NCBI GenBank assembly: GCA_004794655.1
Contig: SMMW01000042.1
Span: forward strand, 3,644,501-3,708,500
DNA: 64,000 nucleotides
Direction of reading: 5' to 3'
Source: Marisa cornuarietis
Lineage: Eukaryota > Mollusca > Gastropoda > Architaenioglossa > Ampullariidae
Shown: positions 38,701 through 51,700 of the stretch, piece after piece
How positions within the stretch are numbered: the stretch's first letter is position 1
Layout of the letters: each line of letters starts with the position of its first letter
Program-made: the position numbers and the translations under genes
The notes under the pieces: model-generated
The model's database searches: none
The model's input: the letters and a program-made list of their open reading frames with translations, nothing else
Told to the model about the DNA's origin: nothing

Positions 38701-41700
38701 AACTATCTACCCCAGAAACCCTTCAATTTCTCATTCATCTGCTCCGATTTGTCGTGTCCCCACAATGACAGAGAAAAGCTCCACGAAATGGACATAAGAC
38801 TCTATACTGTGCACATCTCCCCCGCTTGGACGAACCTCACATATACTACTATAACCATTATATGCTTGTTGTTACTTCGCTTCTGAGGCCTCATTTAATG
38901 CTGTGGGCACTCATCCGGCTCATCCGCCTAAACATCTTTCCTTTTAGTAACGTACCGGGTTTAGAAAACTAGAACAAGCCGCTGTTCTTCCATCTGAATT
39001 CTCTCTAAAAGCTCGGACCTATGAGCTGAGACTGGAGATTTCAGTTGTCCACAGCAAAAATACACGGCTGAATGCGGTAAATCCTGTCTGAGATTGATTG
39101 ATTGATTGATTGATTGATTGACAATAATTGCTGTGTGATTTGTTTTGCTGTCCATTGTTCTGCGGGCGCTCTATGTTTTTTATAGTCTTCATCAAACGTT
39201 AAAAGAATCACATGACTGCTCAGTGTAAGATAGTATTTCCCTATACTCGAATGTCAAAAATTGGTATCACTGTTAAGTTGGGAGAACAAGGACCATATGA
39301 TAAATGTATCCGCAGACCTTGGTGAGACTCTCCCTGGGAGAGTGATATTTGTAGCCGAGCATCTCGAGATCAGTTGGGGAAAGCATTCAATCGGATTTTC
39401 AAATTTTCTCATCTCGTGCTGAACCAAACACAGTCAGTTGAGGGACGAGAGGCGGGGGAGGGGGGGGTCAATTTGCACACGTAGACATTTGAGTCACCAG
39501 ACACGAAAAAATTCAAGTTTTCTAACTATATCCCTTCAGTTCCACACTTAAAATAAGGTTCTCCTTATCTCATGCTACCATACCATACCAAGTCATAATA
39601 ATAAGAAGATTTTGATGTATAGAAATAGAATTCACACACACTGCAGTCGCCGTTCAACTTGGTCGCGCTTCCGGCCAATATGTTTGTACTGCGGATACCC
39701 ATTTATCTTCGGTGGGGTCGTTAAAGCAGAAATAAAATGAATTTTGTGGGGGTCTACCGAAACTGACGGGTTCTGGGTGGTGAATACCCACAATACCCGG
39801 ATGAGTCAAGCACGAGACTCTACTGCATGGATGAGCGGCGACCATCTTGCTCCGACGGCCAACCATTATGCGGCGAAAGACCGTCCTCCGCGCATGGCTG
39901 CTAACGCATAACACATCGGGGCCCACCCGACAACGTGACTCGGACGGGTGCTCTCAGCGTGCTGTGCACCCGAAAAGAAGGCGGCGATGTGAGATACTCC
40001 GTAAGGAAAGCGTCTCACACAACCGCTCTCTCTCTCTCTTTCGCGCGCTTTCTTTTCTCGCTAGTTAGGGGACGCATATCATTACCAGTAATTATTCAGT
40101 GATATATATCAGACATAAACACCTACTAAATTTCATATCGACAAAAGAAAAATCCCTTACAATGTTATTATTTAATTTCTTTTTTTACCGCCATGTGTTT
40201 TCTAAACATATCGATAAAAGCAAGAACAAAATTGTTAGTTAATATCAGGGCATTTCCCACAGGAAAATATTCAGAAACTATCTCACACGGCTGGTTGTCA
40301 AAATGAATTCCTCTTCCACATTATCAACGATTTTTTTTTTTTTTGTCTATTTGCAAATTGAAATCAATAGACCAGAAACAACGTCATACGCGGATTTGGA
40401 AGATGTCCAATAAAATGCGAATAAACGCAGATGTACTTGAGGCATGTACAATACCCTGATTCTCAAAAAAAATAAAAAAATAAAAACAAAAAATTGTAGG
40501 GCTTTTTCCCCCCGCCCAGATCGCATAAATCAAAGCGAGATGAACAGCAGCACCATCGTTTCTCGATGAAGGTCTACATGCCTGCCCCATATCATGGTCA
40601 CGTGTACTCAACACAACGACTACTGAGTGACGTAGCATCAAACCAAAGTCAGCTGGTTCGTTTCACGTAAAGTCCACTGCAGGGTGGGGGATATCCAGGT
40701 GGAGGCTTTACACTAGCACAGTGTGGGAGATGGGGGTAAATGTGTGAGCTTTTTCACTGGGGGGAAAAAACCTCAACTTTTTAAAATTATAAAAGAAAGA
40801 AAGTGTATTGAATAAGTCTCCAAAATAAACTCGACACAGCCATCAAGCATAAATTAAACACAGTACGATACACAAAGAACCAAACGATTCCTTGCACCTC
40901 AAAGCAGCTGAGGAACACAAACAGAATGTAGATCAAAACTTTGGAATATCTCGTTGCGAGCACTTAAGAGCGCTATAATAGGGTCATAACGCTCTGTGTT
41001 CCTCGCACCAAGCACCCCATGATTGTTTTATTTCCACAGTTCAAGCTGGTAGGTGTGCTTTTTTGAATGTCGTAAAACTGCAGGCTGTATATTTCAACTA
41101 TACAGACCGCTCCTGAGGTAGCAGGATGATATTTCCGGCATGACCACATTTTATATTCACAGCTGAATAACTGTAACTGTACAACACCCTGCACTCTCTC
41201 CCGCTCTCCTGCCCTCACCCACCCTCCCGCCTCTTTCACGTTGAACCTTTTTTTCCCGTCGTCCTCCGCCTTCTCTGGACTCAACGTGGAGCTGCTGTCT
41301 CGCAGTGCCTTCCACCACAACTGCTATCCTGGCTACGACTAAGGAGTAGTATCACAGCTCCCTTGCCTTTCCCTAGCTACGCAAATGGCGTCCAGTTTGT
41401 CTGCAGAGCTACAGCACAGAACTGAAGACTGGGATCTGTCGCATTTATGGCGATTCTTCAACGATGCTTTAGTATCTATGTTGCTAGGGATCCCCGCAGT
41501 CCAAGATCTGCTCATGTATCTCCTCGAAAATGATATCAGTAAAATGTTGCATGTGCTCAAGTGCGCCACCTCGCATTAATCACCTTTTCGTTTTTTTTTT
41601 CTTTCGTTGTCGGTTTTCTCTTCTCTTCTGCAACGTCAAGAAGCTCGTTATTATTTTGGCATCAGTAGCTGTTACCGCCCAAACGCCCCTTGACCACAAA

Positions 41701-44700
41701 CAAGAAACTAATGACAAAGCTCAGCCTGCCTGGCTTCTTCCAAGCCGATCAGGACAACAAACCTGCCATCGGGTGCTGGCTCGCAACACGATTACCTCAC
41801 ACGACCATCTCGCGACCATCTGCATACAGCGTAACTGTTGCAACTGTTTGTCCTCCAGATGACTTGCAAAGGACGGGAGGGAAAGTTGTTTTAGGGGGTA
41901 GGGTGCTAGAGGGATGAGGATGGAAACAGAGACACATTGTCAGTGCGACAAGCGGCATCGATTCATTTTTCACGCTTATCTTTGCTTTGTTCGACTGCGC
42001 CGCTTATCAACATGATCGTCAGAAGAATTTAGATGCATCGCCATCTTCCCATCTGTGTGTGAAGAGCCGGCAGTCGTCACGCTATTCTCAAACCTGACAG
42101 ACTAAAAGTGGATGTAGGCAGCAACACAAGCATGCACACACACGCGCGCGCATTCACACGCACCTACAAGTAAACTCACAGCAAAACAGGAAGACTAAAT
42201 CTTTGCCTGCGAAGGGTCATTTAACACAAAAAAGCTGATTCTTTGCTTGCAGTGAGCAGCACGCAGCTGCAGTCTGGTGGTTGTCATTTTGACAGTTACA
42301 AACCTGCAAAACCTTTGCTTTCAGACATCTGATATACTTCATCTTCAGATAAAAAATGCAGATGAATGTTAAGACACAATCTACACACCATCTAACTTGT
42401 CTGTTTTGGCTAAAGCTGCCTCTTGAGCTCCCCACAACCCCGACAACTTTACATCCAGTGTTCGTCTGTCAGCCCTTCCATTGTGTAAGCTTTGCTTGTA
42501 CAGCGAAAAACTTAGAAGTTCAAGAGTTCATACGTGATCGAGGACAGTTAAATGTTTCCCTTGACTGTGCAGATGTACATGTCCGCATTTGCTTGGTTCA
42601 AAACAAATCAACAATAGGGTGGTCTGGGAGAGTAATCCATTAACGTTTTACTTTTATTTTACCTAACCACTCAGTTTTTCACCTGAATTGTATAAATGTA
42701 TATGTTACCTTTTGCATGTGATATTTACGTCAAAAAATTTCATTTGCGCAATGAAACAGAAATTTATTTTAAATTTTTAACACATGTTTTTCTTTTTTTA
42801 ACATACTGAGTAATCCCTTTTGAGCACTCTCGTTAAAAATTAATGTACACTCCTGTAGTCCTTGTATCATTAAGCATTATTTCTACGTTTATTTCAACCT
42901 GAGAGTTCAGCCAGTTAAATGCAAGAATCGACTAGCGGGTGGAACTATCATGGGGTGGGCTTGGTCACACAAGACTCTTATCTGAGGTATGATGCACAGA
43001 CACTTGGACTGTACTGATTTACGAGCCAGTAATTCATGATGACTCAAGTTAACCTGGACTGAGGTGTCTCCAGATTTGACCTTACTCCTGGAACAGGTGG
43101 ACTTGTCGGATCGCCATCTACGCATGTCACGAGCAGCACCATAGAGACAGTTCCTAGTGACATCCTAACACCCGGTCATCAAGTCGGTACTTCTTGGGTA
43201 TAGCCAGCCTCCTGCATCCCCCTACCAGTGGATTGCACCTTGGTCACTAGTGGAGCACCTCCACGCTGCTGGTGTGTTTTGGCGGCAAAACTCTACAAAA
43301 AACCAGCGATCGTCTGTCACAGGACACAGCTTCGCCAACTACAACAGAATCCACGTATTCTTCTGAATACAGGTGAGGCACGTCCGCCAGATGCCGCGGT
43401 CAGAGAGTGCCTCGAGTATCGCTTCTCTCCCCTTCCTGTCGTCACAGTCTCGTGCTCGGACTGTCAAAGACGATCGTGGTGACGCCTATCATATTATGGC
43501 CTGTCTTCATTGAGCTCACAGGCGCGTGGGTGGATGTCGGCAAGAGAGACCTACAGGCTACTATATCGGACTGTCTATGTTTCCATGGTTGTCACATCTC
43601 CACAATGCCCCGCCGCCCTTTTAAGGTCGGCTGCACCGACACCAACTGTATAAGATTTCACAGTGACACATCACTTGATCCCTTTCTACACTGTTATCGT
43701 TGTATGAATAGCAGTCCTCTGAGATGACACACTACAAATGACAGACGGTTGTTTTCAAATCACTTTATCATCTAGCTTTTCTCTCAGCCGTTGTTGTTTT
43801 TTGTCTTTGAAATGTTCATTGGCCTGATCTAAATAATCATACCATCATTTGTAATTCGAATTTTCCTTGAATGTTCATAATCTTCCCCTACACTCTGGTT
43901 GTGACATTGAAGTTATTTTATATTATCTCTCTCTCTCTCTATTATTACGCTTGTATAAAATGTGCACTTTACCTATGCCTCAATTATTTTTCTTCTTTTC
44001 CATGCACTGTTATGATAATATCATTTTTGAACATAGTTTGGTCACTTTCCCATCACCTTCAGTAGAAATTGGTTATTTTAATTGTGATTGGTATTACTAA
44101 GTGAAGGTCCACTCCTCCGGAGGGCAGAGGTGGTATCGTGGGGTGCGCTTGGCCACACAAGACGCCACTCCTTGACCACATGACCTGGACTGTACTAGGA
44201 CTGGTAAGCGAGAGGAGAAATCATTGGCGCGCATGCCAAAAGCGACAACCGGAACTTGTATGTTAAAAACAGGGGAAGCACGTGGCTGACTATCTTTTTA
44301 CCTCTTTCACTTCGGGAGAGACAGAGAGGTAGCGACAACGGTCACACACGTTGAGGAGGGCCGAGAGGTGGGCTGGAGGTAGGATGGCAGCTTCTTAAAG
44401 TAAGATATCTACATTGTAGAAGCAGATATTTAGGTTAAGATTAGGGAGCGGAGATTTGTGTTTAATTGTTTGTAGTGGAATTGATAAAGTAGCGATGCGG
44501 AATGCTCTAATTAGGTGATGAATTATTGTCTTGTTTTTATTTATCTACTGCCATCTTATCGGCGTTGTTTATCTGCTCTCTTTCTTATATAACAAAGGCA
44601 CGTGATTCCTAGTCTATCATGTCTAATAGCAAGGTGCCAAGTTTTACTCTGTTCTTATCTTCTCATTCTGTAGTTGGGGGCGAGTCTCCCGGTGCGACAG

Positions 44701-45037
44701 GTCGAGTGGTCCTCATGCATTTTGCGTTGTGAATATCTTTAGAAACCAATCCTGGTGCCGGCGGAACATCCCATTGTATAATCATTTTCACTCTAAAACT
44801 AGTTTGCGGTTAGGTTCGAACTGGAAGATGGAAGGCCATTTCCCATTCGAAACTAGATCGGATGCTAATCACTGACCCGCTTAAACTAAGTTAGGACCAG
44901 GAAGAATCGTCCAGTTAAGACAGAGCTAGCTATGGATCCAGATGGCAACTAAGGGTATAGTTCAAGGTATTCACTGACTGTGAAGCTTGATACTAGTACG
45001 AAAAAAAATAAATCCACGAAAGTATTCTCTGCGCGGA

Positions 45038-45068
<31 letters not shown>

Positions 45069-45718
45069 GAACCGATGGTTCTCCTTTCACCACTCACTAA
45101 AACATCGCATCGTCAATCAAACCTTTAGCAGCATCGAGACGAGAGGAAACGAGGTAGAAGCAAGCATAAACAGTCATCGCCGCCAACGTCAACAAGCGTA
45201 AGAGCCCCCAGCCTGCCTCTCCTTTACTCCCAGCACTTCCTTCCTCCTCTCTGAGCATGGGCGTCTTGTCCTTTCCGCTCTCCGCCCTGCCTCCACCTTT
45301 TTCTACATCGTTACAACGCGCAAGCTTGTCCTCATCTACTGTAACCTGCCTGTCAGCACTTTTGGGCGTCTAGCTACACAGCTGTCTCCCTGTGGCTCTT
45401 GTCTACAAACTCGTGACGTATGAGTTGAAGTGTTTCTTCCCTTTCCGCATCTAAAATATTTGAGTTATATTTAAAAAGAAAAAAAAACGCTCAGACCACT
45501 TGCATCTTACACCTCCCTCTCTTGCAATGAGATGTTTCAGGCAGGCGTAATGAAACAAAATTCGAAAGATTTGAAGAGTACTTCCTGAAACAAAATGAGC
45601 TGAGCAAGGACTACGTGCAGCAACTCAAGTAATAATAGATAATTGGTTACAAATGTGAGGCCTTTTGGGACGAGAAAATAACATTTCCCATCTTTTCTTT
45701 TGCGCGTGCATGCGCATC

Positions 45719-45758
<40 letters not shown>

Positions 45759-48700
45759 CACACAGTAGATCTCTTGCGAAAACCTAAAAAATAGGTTCAT
45801 CTGACGGTCTCCTAAAACTAGAAATTTTAAACTGCCTTTTGTTGAGAAGCAGTTCTGATAATCACAGCGGTCGCCGATAACAAAGAATGAAGTAATGTGT
45901 GACATAAGGCAAGTGTTGGCCTTATTCTGAAAATGTAGAAATCCGTAAAAGGTTTAGTGCGAACTTGGGATAATAAAAGATGGCGCGAAGCCGACATAAT
46001 GATGTCTCTGCTACGTGTTCTAACTGGAGAGTTTATTGAATGCCACCGCTCATAATACCCACAAACCAATAACACAACATGGTGTCAGAAGTGAGCAGCA
46101 AAGTGCTAGCTATGTGAATTCTCCAGGAACTTTCAGGTGGGCAAGTTTTTCCCATTTCGAAATATTGCGCAGTACGTTCCAGTTCGCAATGTGACATTTC
46201 TCGCAGCATGTCTTTATAGAGTGTGGTTGGATGATTCAAAGTTTTGTGTACTCTACATAAGTTTTCACTTGCGGTGCTTAGTACAAACATTCGTGTACCC
46301 CACTTCAAGAAAGTTGGTTACTTCGTTTTTTGGTGGACACCAGCAACATGGCAGAGACACACCAGAGAAAACATTTCACTGCAAACGTTCCGGTTCCCTC
46401 AAAGCTGGATTTGTCTTCTAACATTGAAGTAAATTGGAAAACATTTCTTCGTCAGTGGCAGAACTATGAGGTAGCAACGCGCCTTGATAAAGAAGATTCA
46501 GCTTATCGTAGTGCAGTTCTATTAGCTTGCATTGGCGAGGACGCACAAGAAATCTACGAAGGATTATCCTTTGAAGAAGGGGAGAACAACAAAGATATCC
46601 AGACTGTCATCGACAAGTTCAACGACTTCTGTTTAGGTAGCACACATGAGGTGTATGAGAGCTACAAGTTTCATAGCCGATACCAAAACAAGGATGAGTC
46701 AGTTGATACTTACGTCACAGCTTTACGCAAGTTAGCAAAATCATGTGATTTCAAGGATGTTGACCGCATGATTCGTGACAGACTTGTGATCGGTGTTCAA
46801 GATGACACTATGCGTGAAAAATTGTTGCAGAAGAAAACACTCAAGCTTCCAGAGGCAATAGAAATTTGCAGAGCTCATGAGACTTCCAAGCACACTCGAT
46901 GGTGGTAAGCAACAGCGGGAGTACAATGGAGAAAACCATCAACAAGATTCAGAAAGGCCAGCGAAAATTTCGTTGAGGTATGTAGTCAGGCCTTCGGGGA
47001 AAACCAGAGACTAAGTCATGCTCTCGATGTGGAAAAGGTTCCCACAACAGAGATGGTTGTCCTGCAAAGAACTCTAAATGCAGAAAATGTTCCAAGATTG
47101 GTCACTACGCTGCAGTCTGTCGCTCTTCAGGTTCTTCTAAGATTCACGCAGTGGAAGAGGAAGAAGAAGACGAAGAAGTTTACATGGGTATGATTGTGGG
47201 CAGTGTGACAACAGATCCTTGGAAAGTCAGTCTCCTGATGGAAGACACAGAGAATGTGTTTAAGCTTGACACCGGAGCTGATGTTACTGTTGTACATCAG
47301 ACCGCAGTTCCAGCAGCCAAGCGACCACTGCAGAAAGTGCGCAAGAAACTGTATGGTCCAGGTCATGTTGAGATAGCTGTGGAAGGCATGTTCAAGGCAA
47401 AACTGACATATAAGAATATCTCTACAGTGCAAGAAGTGTATGTCGTAAAAACACTCGAAGAACCATTGCTAGGTCGACCAGCCATTACAGCGTTGAAGTT
47501 GATTGAGACAATCAACACAGTTATAGAAGATCAGGAAAAGCAGTACAGGGAAGAATTTCCAAAACTTTTCAGAGGACTAGGAAGTCTACAAGATCCTTAC
47601 AAGATTCGTCTGAAAGAACAAGCTGTTCCATATGCAGTAGCAGCTCCAAGGCGTTTACCTTTACCCTTGAAACAGAAAGTTAAGACAGAATTGGATCAAC
47701 TTGAAAAACAGGGAGTGATTCGCACAGTCACCAAGCCCAGTGATTGGTGCGCCCCAATAGTAGTGGTGCCTAAGAGTGATGAGAAAGTAAGAATCTGCGT
47801 CGATCTGAGCAAACTAAACGAAGCAGTTCGCAGAGAGAACTACCCGTTGCCGTCAACAGATGAACTGTTAGCCCAGCTGTCAGGAGCAAAAATGTTTACA
47901 AAGCTTGATTGCAAAAAGGGCTTCCATCAAATTCCACTTGATGAAGGAAGTCAGGAGTTAACAACCTTCATTACACCTTTTGGAAGGTACTGTTATACAC
48001 GTTTACCCTTCGGGATACGTTCAGGGCCAGAAGTATTTCAACGACGAATGTCTCAACTTCTTGCGAACAATGAAAATGTCATTTGTGACATTGACGACCT
48101 GCTCATTTTCGGTAAGAACAAGCAAGAGCATGATCGTCACTTGAAGAAAGTGATGTCGACGCTTCAAGAAGCGGGGATTACCCTGAACGATGAGAAGTGC
48201 CAGTTTGCCAAAGAGAAGATATCCCTTCTCGGGCACATCATCTCGAAAGACGGGATCGCCATAGACCCAGAGAAACTGTCTGCTGTGAAGAATTTTCCCA
48301 AGCCAGAGAATATTTCTGATCTCAGAAGATTGTTAGGAATGATCAACCACGTTGGGAAGTTTGCAGGCCCTAACCTCGCAAACGACAGCAAACCACTACG
48401 TGACCTGCTCAAGAAAAACAATGAGTGGTGTTGGGACACTGCTCAAGAAACCTCGTTTGAGAGAATTAAGAAACAGCTGACTGAAGCTCCAGTGTTAGCA
48501 CACTATGGTACTGACAAAACAACTGTCGTCTCAACAGATGCTTCATCTTTCGGTCTCGGTGCAGTATTACTTCAGAAACAGTCAGATGGTCACCTTAAGC
48601 CAGTTTTCTACGCATCAAGAAGCATGACGGAAACTGAGCGCAGGTACGCGCAAGTTGAGCGTGAAGCACTCGCAGTGACTTGGGCGTGTGAAAAGTTCTG

Positions 48701-51700
48701 TGACTATATCACAGGACTTCGTGATCTCACAATCGAAACTGACCACAAGCCATTATTGTCTCTACTGAAAACAAAGAACCTTGAAGATCTACCTCCGAGA
48801 ATTCAGAGATTCCGGATGCGCCTGATGAGGTTCAAGTACAACATTGTCTACACCAAAGGCAAGAATCTCGTGACTGCTGACACACTCTCACGAGCCCCAG
48901 CAAGAAACACTCCGAAAGATGAGGGAAGTGAAGAAGAAGAGATCTTCATCAAGCAAGTGATTCAGAGCTTGCCAGCCAGTGAAAAACGCATCGAAGAAAT
49001 CAAGAACGAGACTGCAAGAGATACTGTTTGTAAGACAGTACTGTATTATCTTCACAATGGATGGCCACGTTCTAGTCCAGAGCAGGAAGAACTGAAAGCG
49101 TTTTGGACAGTACGATCAGAAGTCACAGAACATGATGGACTTCTTCTCTACAGATCAAGACTGATCATCCCTGAAGTACTGAGAACAGACATTCTTCACA
49201 GACTACATATTGGACATCAAGGCATCGTAAAATGTCGTGCCTTGGCCAGAGAGAGTGTTTGGTGGCCAAAGCTTTCTCAGCAGATAGAGTCCATGGTACA
49301 GAGGTGCACAATTTGCATCAAGGAGAGGCCAATTCCTCCTGAGCCCCTTATTCCCTCTGTCACACCAGCATTCCCTTGGCAGAAAGTTGGAATGGACATC
49401 TTTGAACTGAAAAAAGAGCAGTACTTACTAGTGGTGGACTATTATTCACGTTATATTGAGTTGGCACACCTGAAGAATACTTCGGCAGAAACAGTCATCA
49501 ACCGTGTTAAGAGCATTTTTTCCCGCCGTGGAATTCCACAAATTGTCATCTCAGACAACGGCCCGCAGTTCTTCAGCAAGCAATTCCAAACGTTCGCTCA
49601 ACAGTACGAGTTCACTCACACAACAAGCAGCCCGTACTACCCACAAGCGAATGGCGAAGCTGAACGCGCCGTTCAAACCGTGAAATCAATCCTGAAGAAG
49701 GCAGATGATCCTTATTTAGCGATTCTCACATATCGCGCTACGCCACTTCAGCAAGGTCTCAGTCCAGCAGAACTGTTGTTCGGGAGAAGACTACGCACCA
49801 TGGTCCCCACCATACCATCTCAATTTTCCGAGAAAAAGGAAAAAGAAAAGAAGGACTTTCATAAGAAAAATGAGATGCAGAAGTTGAAACATAAACAGAA
49901 CTTCGACAGAGCACACCGTGCCAGAACAGCCGCTGAGTTGGAACCAGGTCAGCCAGTTTGGGTTAAGCCAACCCAGACACCAGGGACAATCATCACGTCT
50001 CTGCCCAACAGGTCATATGAGGTAGAGACTCCATACGGTCGACAAAGACGCAACCACCGCCTCTTGATTCCCAGAGATCCCAATCCCGAGAATCCCAGAC
50101 CTATTCCAAAGAATCTGTCATCCCTTATTCCAACAAACCCAAAGTCCGAAGAGGATCCCTACCCCTGGTCTGGTATACACTCAGACGATCCAGACGTTCC
50201 TGTTGCCAATACAGAGCCATGTCTAGGAGCCGCAGCCGGGAAGGTGCCAGCGTCCAAAGTCATCGCTCCTCCAGATCAGACTGTCAAGACGACCAAGAGT
50301 GGTCGCACCATCAAGATCCCACAGAAACTTGACTTGTAAATGATTGACTCGAATCAAACGCACATAGACTTGAATAGGAAATTCAAGAATATTAAAAGTT
50401 GTGTTATAGTGTAAGAAAATTGCAAAAGTAATAATAAATGCTCTAACTAGGAAAGTTAGGTGTGAAGGATACAGGCTAAAATTAATGTTAATTAAAGTCG
50501 TGTAGCGGAAATACTATTCCAGCTCACCTCATGGTGAAGTGCATCACCTAGCAAAGGAAGTGGCCAGCAAGAGACATGACTGACGTGGACCTTCGTTAGA
50601 ATCAGTCAAAATACAACCTAAGACAGGAAAGGAATTAGTGAAGGTAAGATACGCATCATTCGTCCTAAAACAGGAAAGGGATTAACACAGCTATAGTAGG
50701 AAGCTACTGTTGAGGGTCCAGACCCGACCTGTTTGCCCACAGAACCTACTGTTCATTACCCTTAAGTTCACTGGGAACTTGTTTTTTTTCAAATTTTCTT
50801 TTTCTTTTTATTTGGCTCTTCTTTCTCTCCGCTCCTCCCCAACAAGTCACATAGCAGTGACTGTTCTGAATGTGACAACATGTTGGCCTCAAATCTGTTG
50901 GCGGCCTGTCAAAGGTGGAATGTAGGGCAGATGGACAGAGGTCAAAGGGAAACCTTTAAAGGCTGTTGAGGTCAGTCACCTTTTTCTCCTGAAGACGTAA
51001 CCTTTTTCTCTGCACACCTGGCAGGTATTTTTCCTGGAATAAGCCCGCCTGCACCATCTAATCCGCTGCCATGTGACCATGCCTAACAGGTAACCGCGAA
51101 GGGCTTCGCTTCAAAGCAGACACCTCGACTAGGGACGAGTATTTTCCTCACACCTCAAACAAACCACAAGAAAGACTGCCGCTTGCTCGCCATCGGCTAC
51201 AGCTGCCTTTGAAAAGGTCTTCATTGCTCAGAACCGACTTTTAAAAAAAGGATGAGAGGACGCAGATAAATGATAAGACGTTAGAACCAAGCATAAAAGA
51301 CAAAAACACGCACTCCCGCAGGTGTCAAGCTACACTTGCAAGCAGATCAACACGCAGACGCACATACTAACATCGAAATGTGTATGCGACTTAACACGTG
51401 CAGGAAGGAGATAGAAATAAGAATGAGACTAGCACAAGAAACCTCAACGAGTGCCAAGATTCTAGGGCAGGTAACCAGGCAGCACAGCAGCCCCAACCAA
51501 ATGCTGCAGATGTGCAATATCGTCCTCCTCTTTTCATCCTTCTCCTCTTATTTTTATTTTGATTAGCTACCATCTTTGAGAACGTCTGCCCACTTTAGAG
51601 TTATCACATACTTGCTTCCTGTAAGTTCCAGTGACAGGAAAAGGGTTAATGTCTGTTTGTGCTTTTGCTCCCTCGTCTTCTCAAGTGGATGTGGTCCACC

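Larger units (their letters stand above)
30796..45894. other. Sema5 intron 1, repeat-rich middle part
   Basis: No gene supported. The stretch contains the MITE-like element at 31461, tandem repeats at 32103-32265, an L2-type tail near 35260, GATT and GT microsatellites, and two copies of a dispersed repeat at about 42937 and 44129. A GC-richer island at 39640-40075 has open frames on both strands but no recognised domain. Confidence 0.4.

Noticed and set aside
44814..44822. GGTTCGAAC string resembling a tRNA B box
   Set aside because: No A box or cloverleaf at the right distance upstream.
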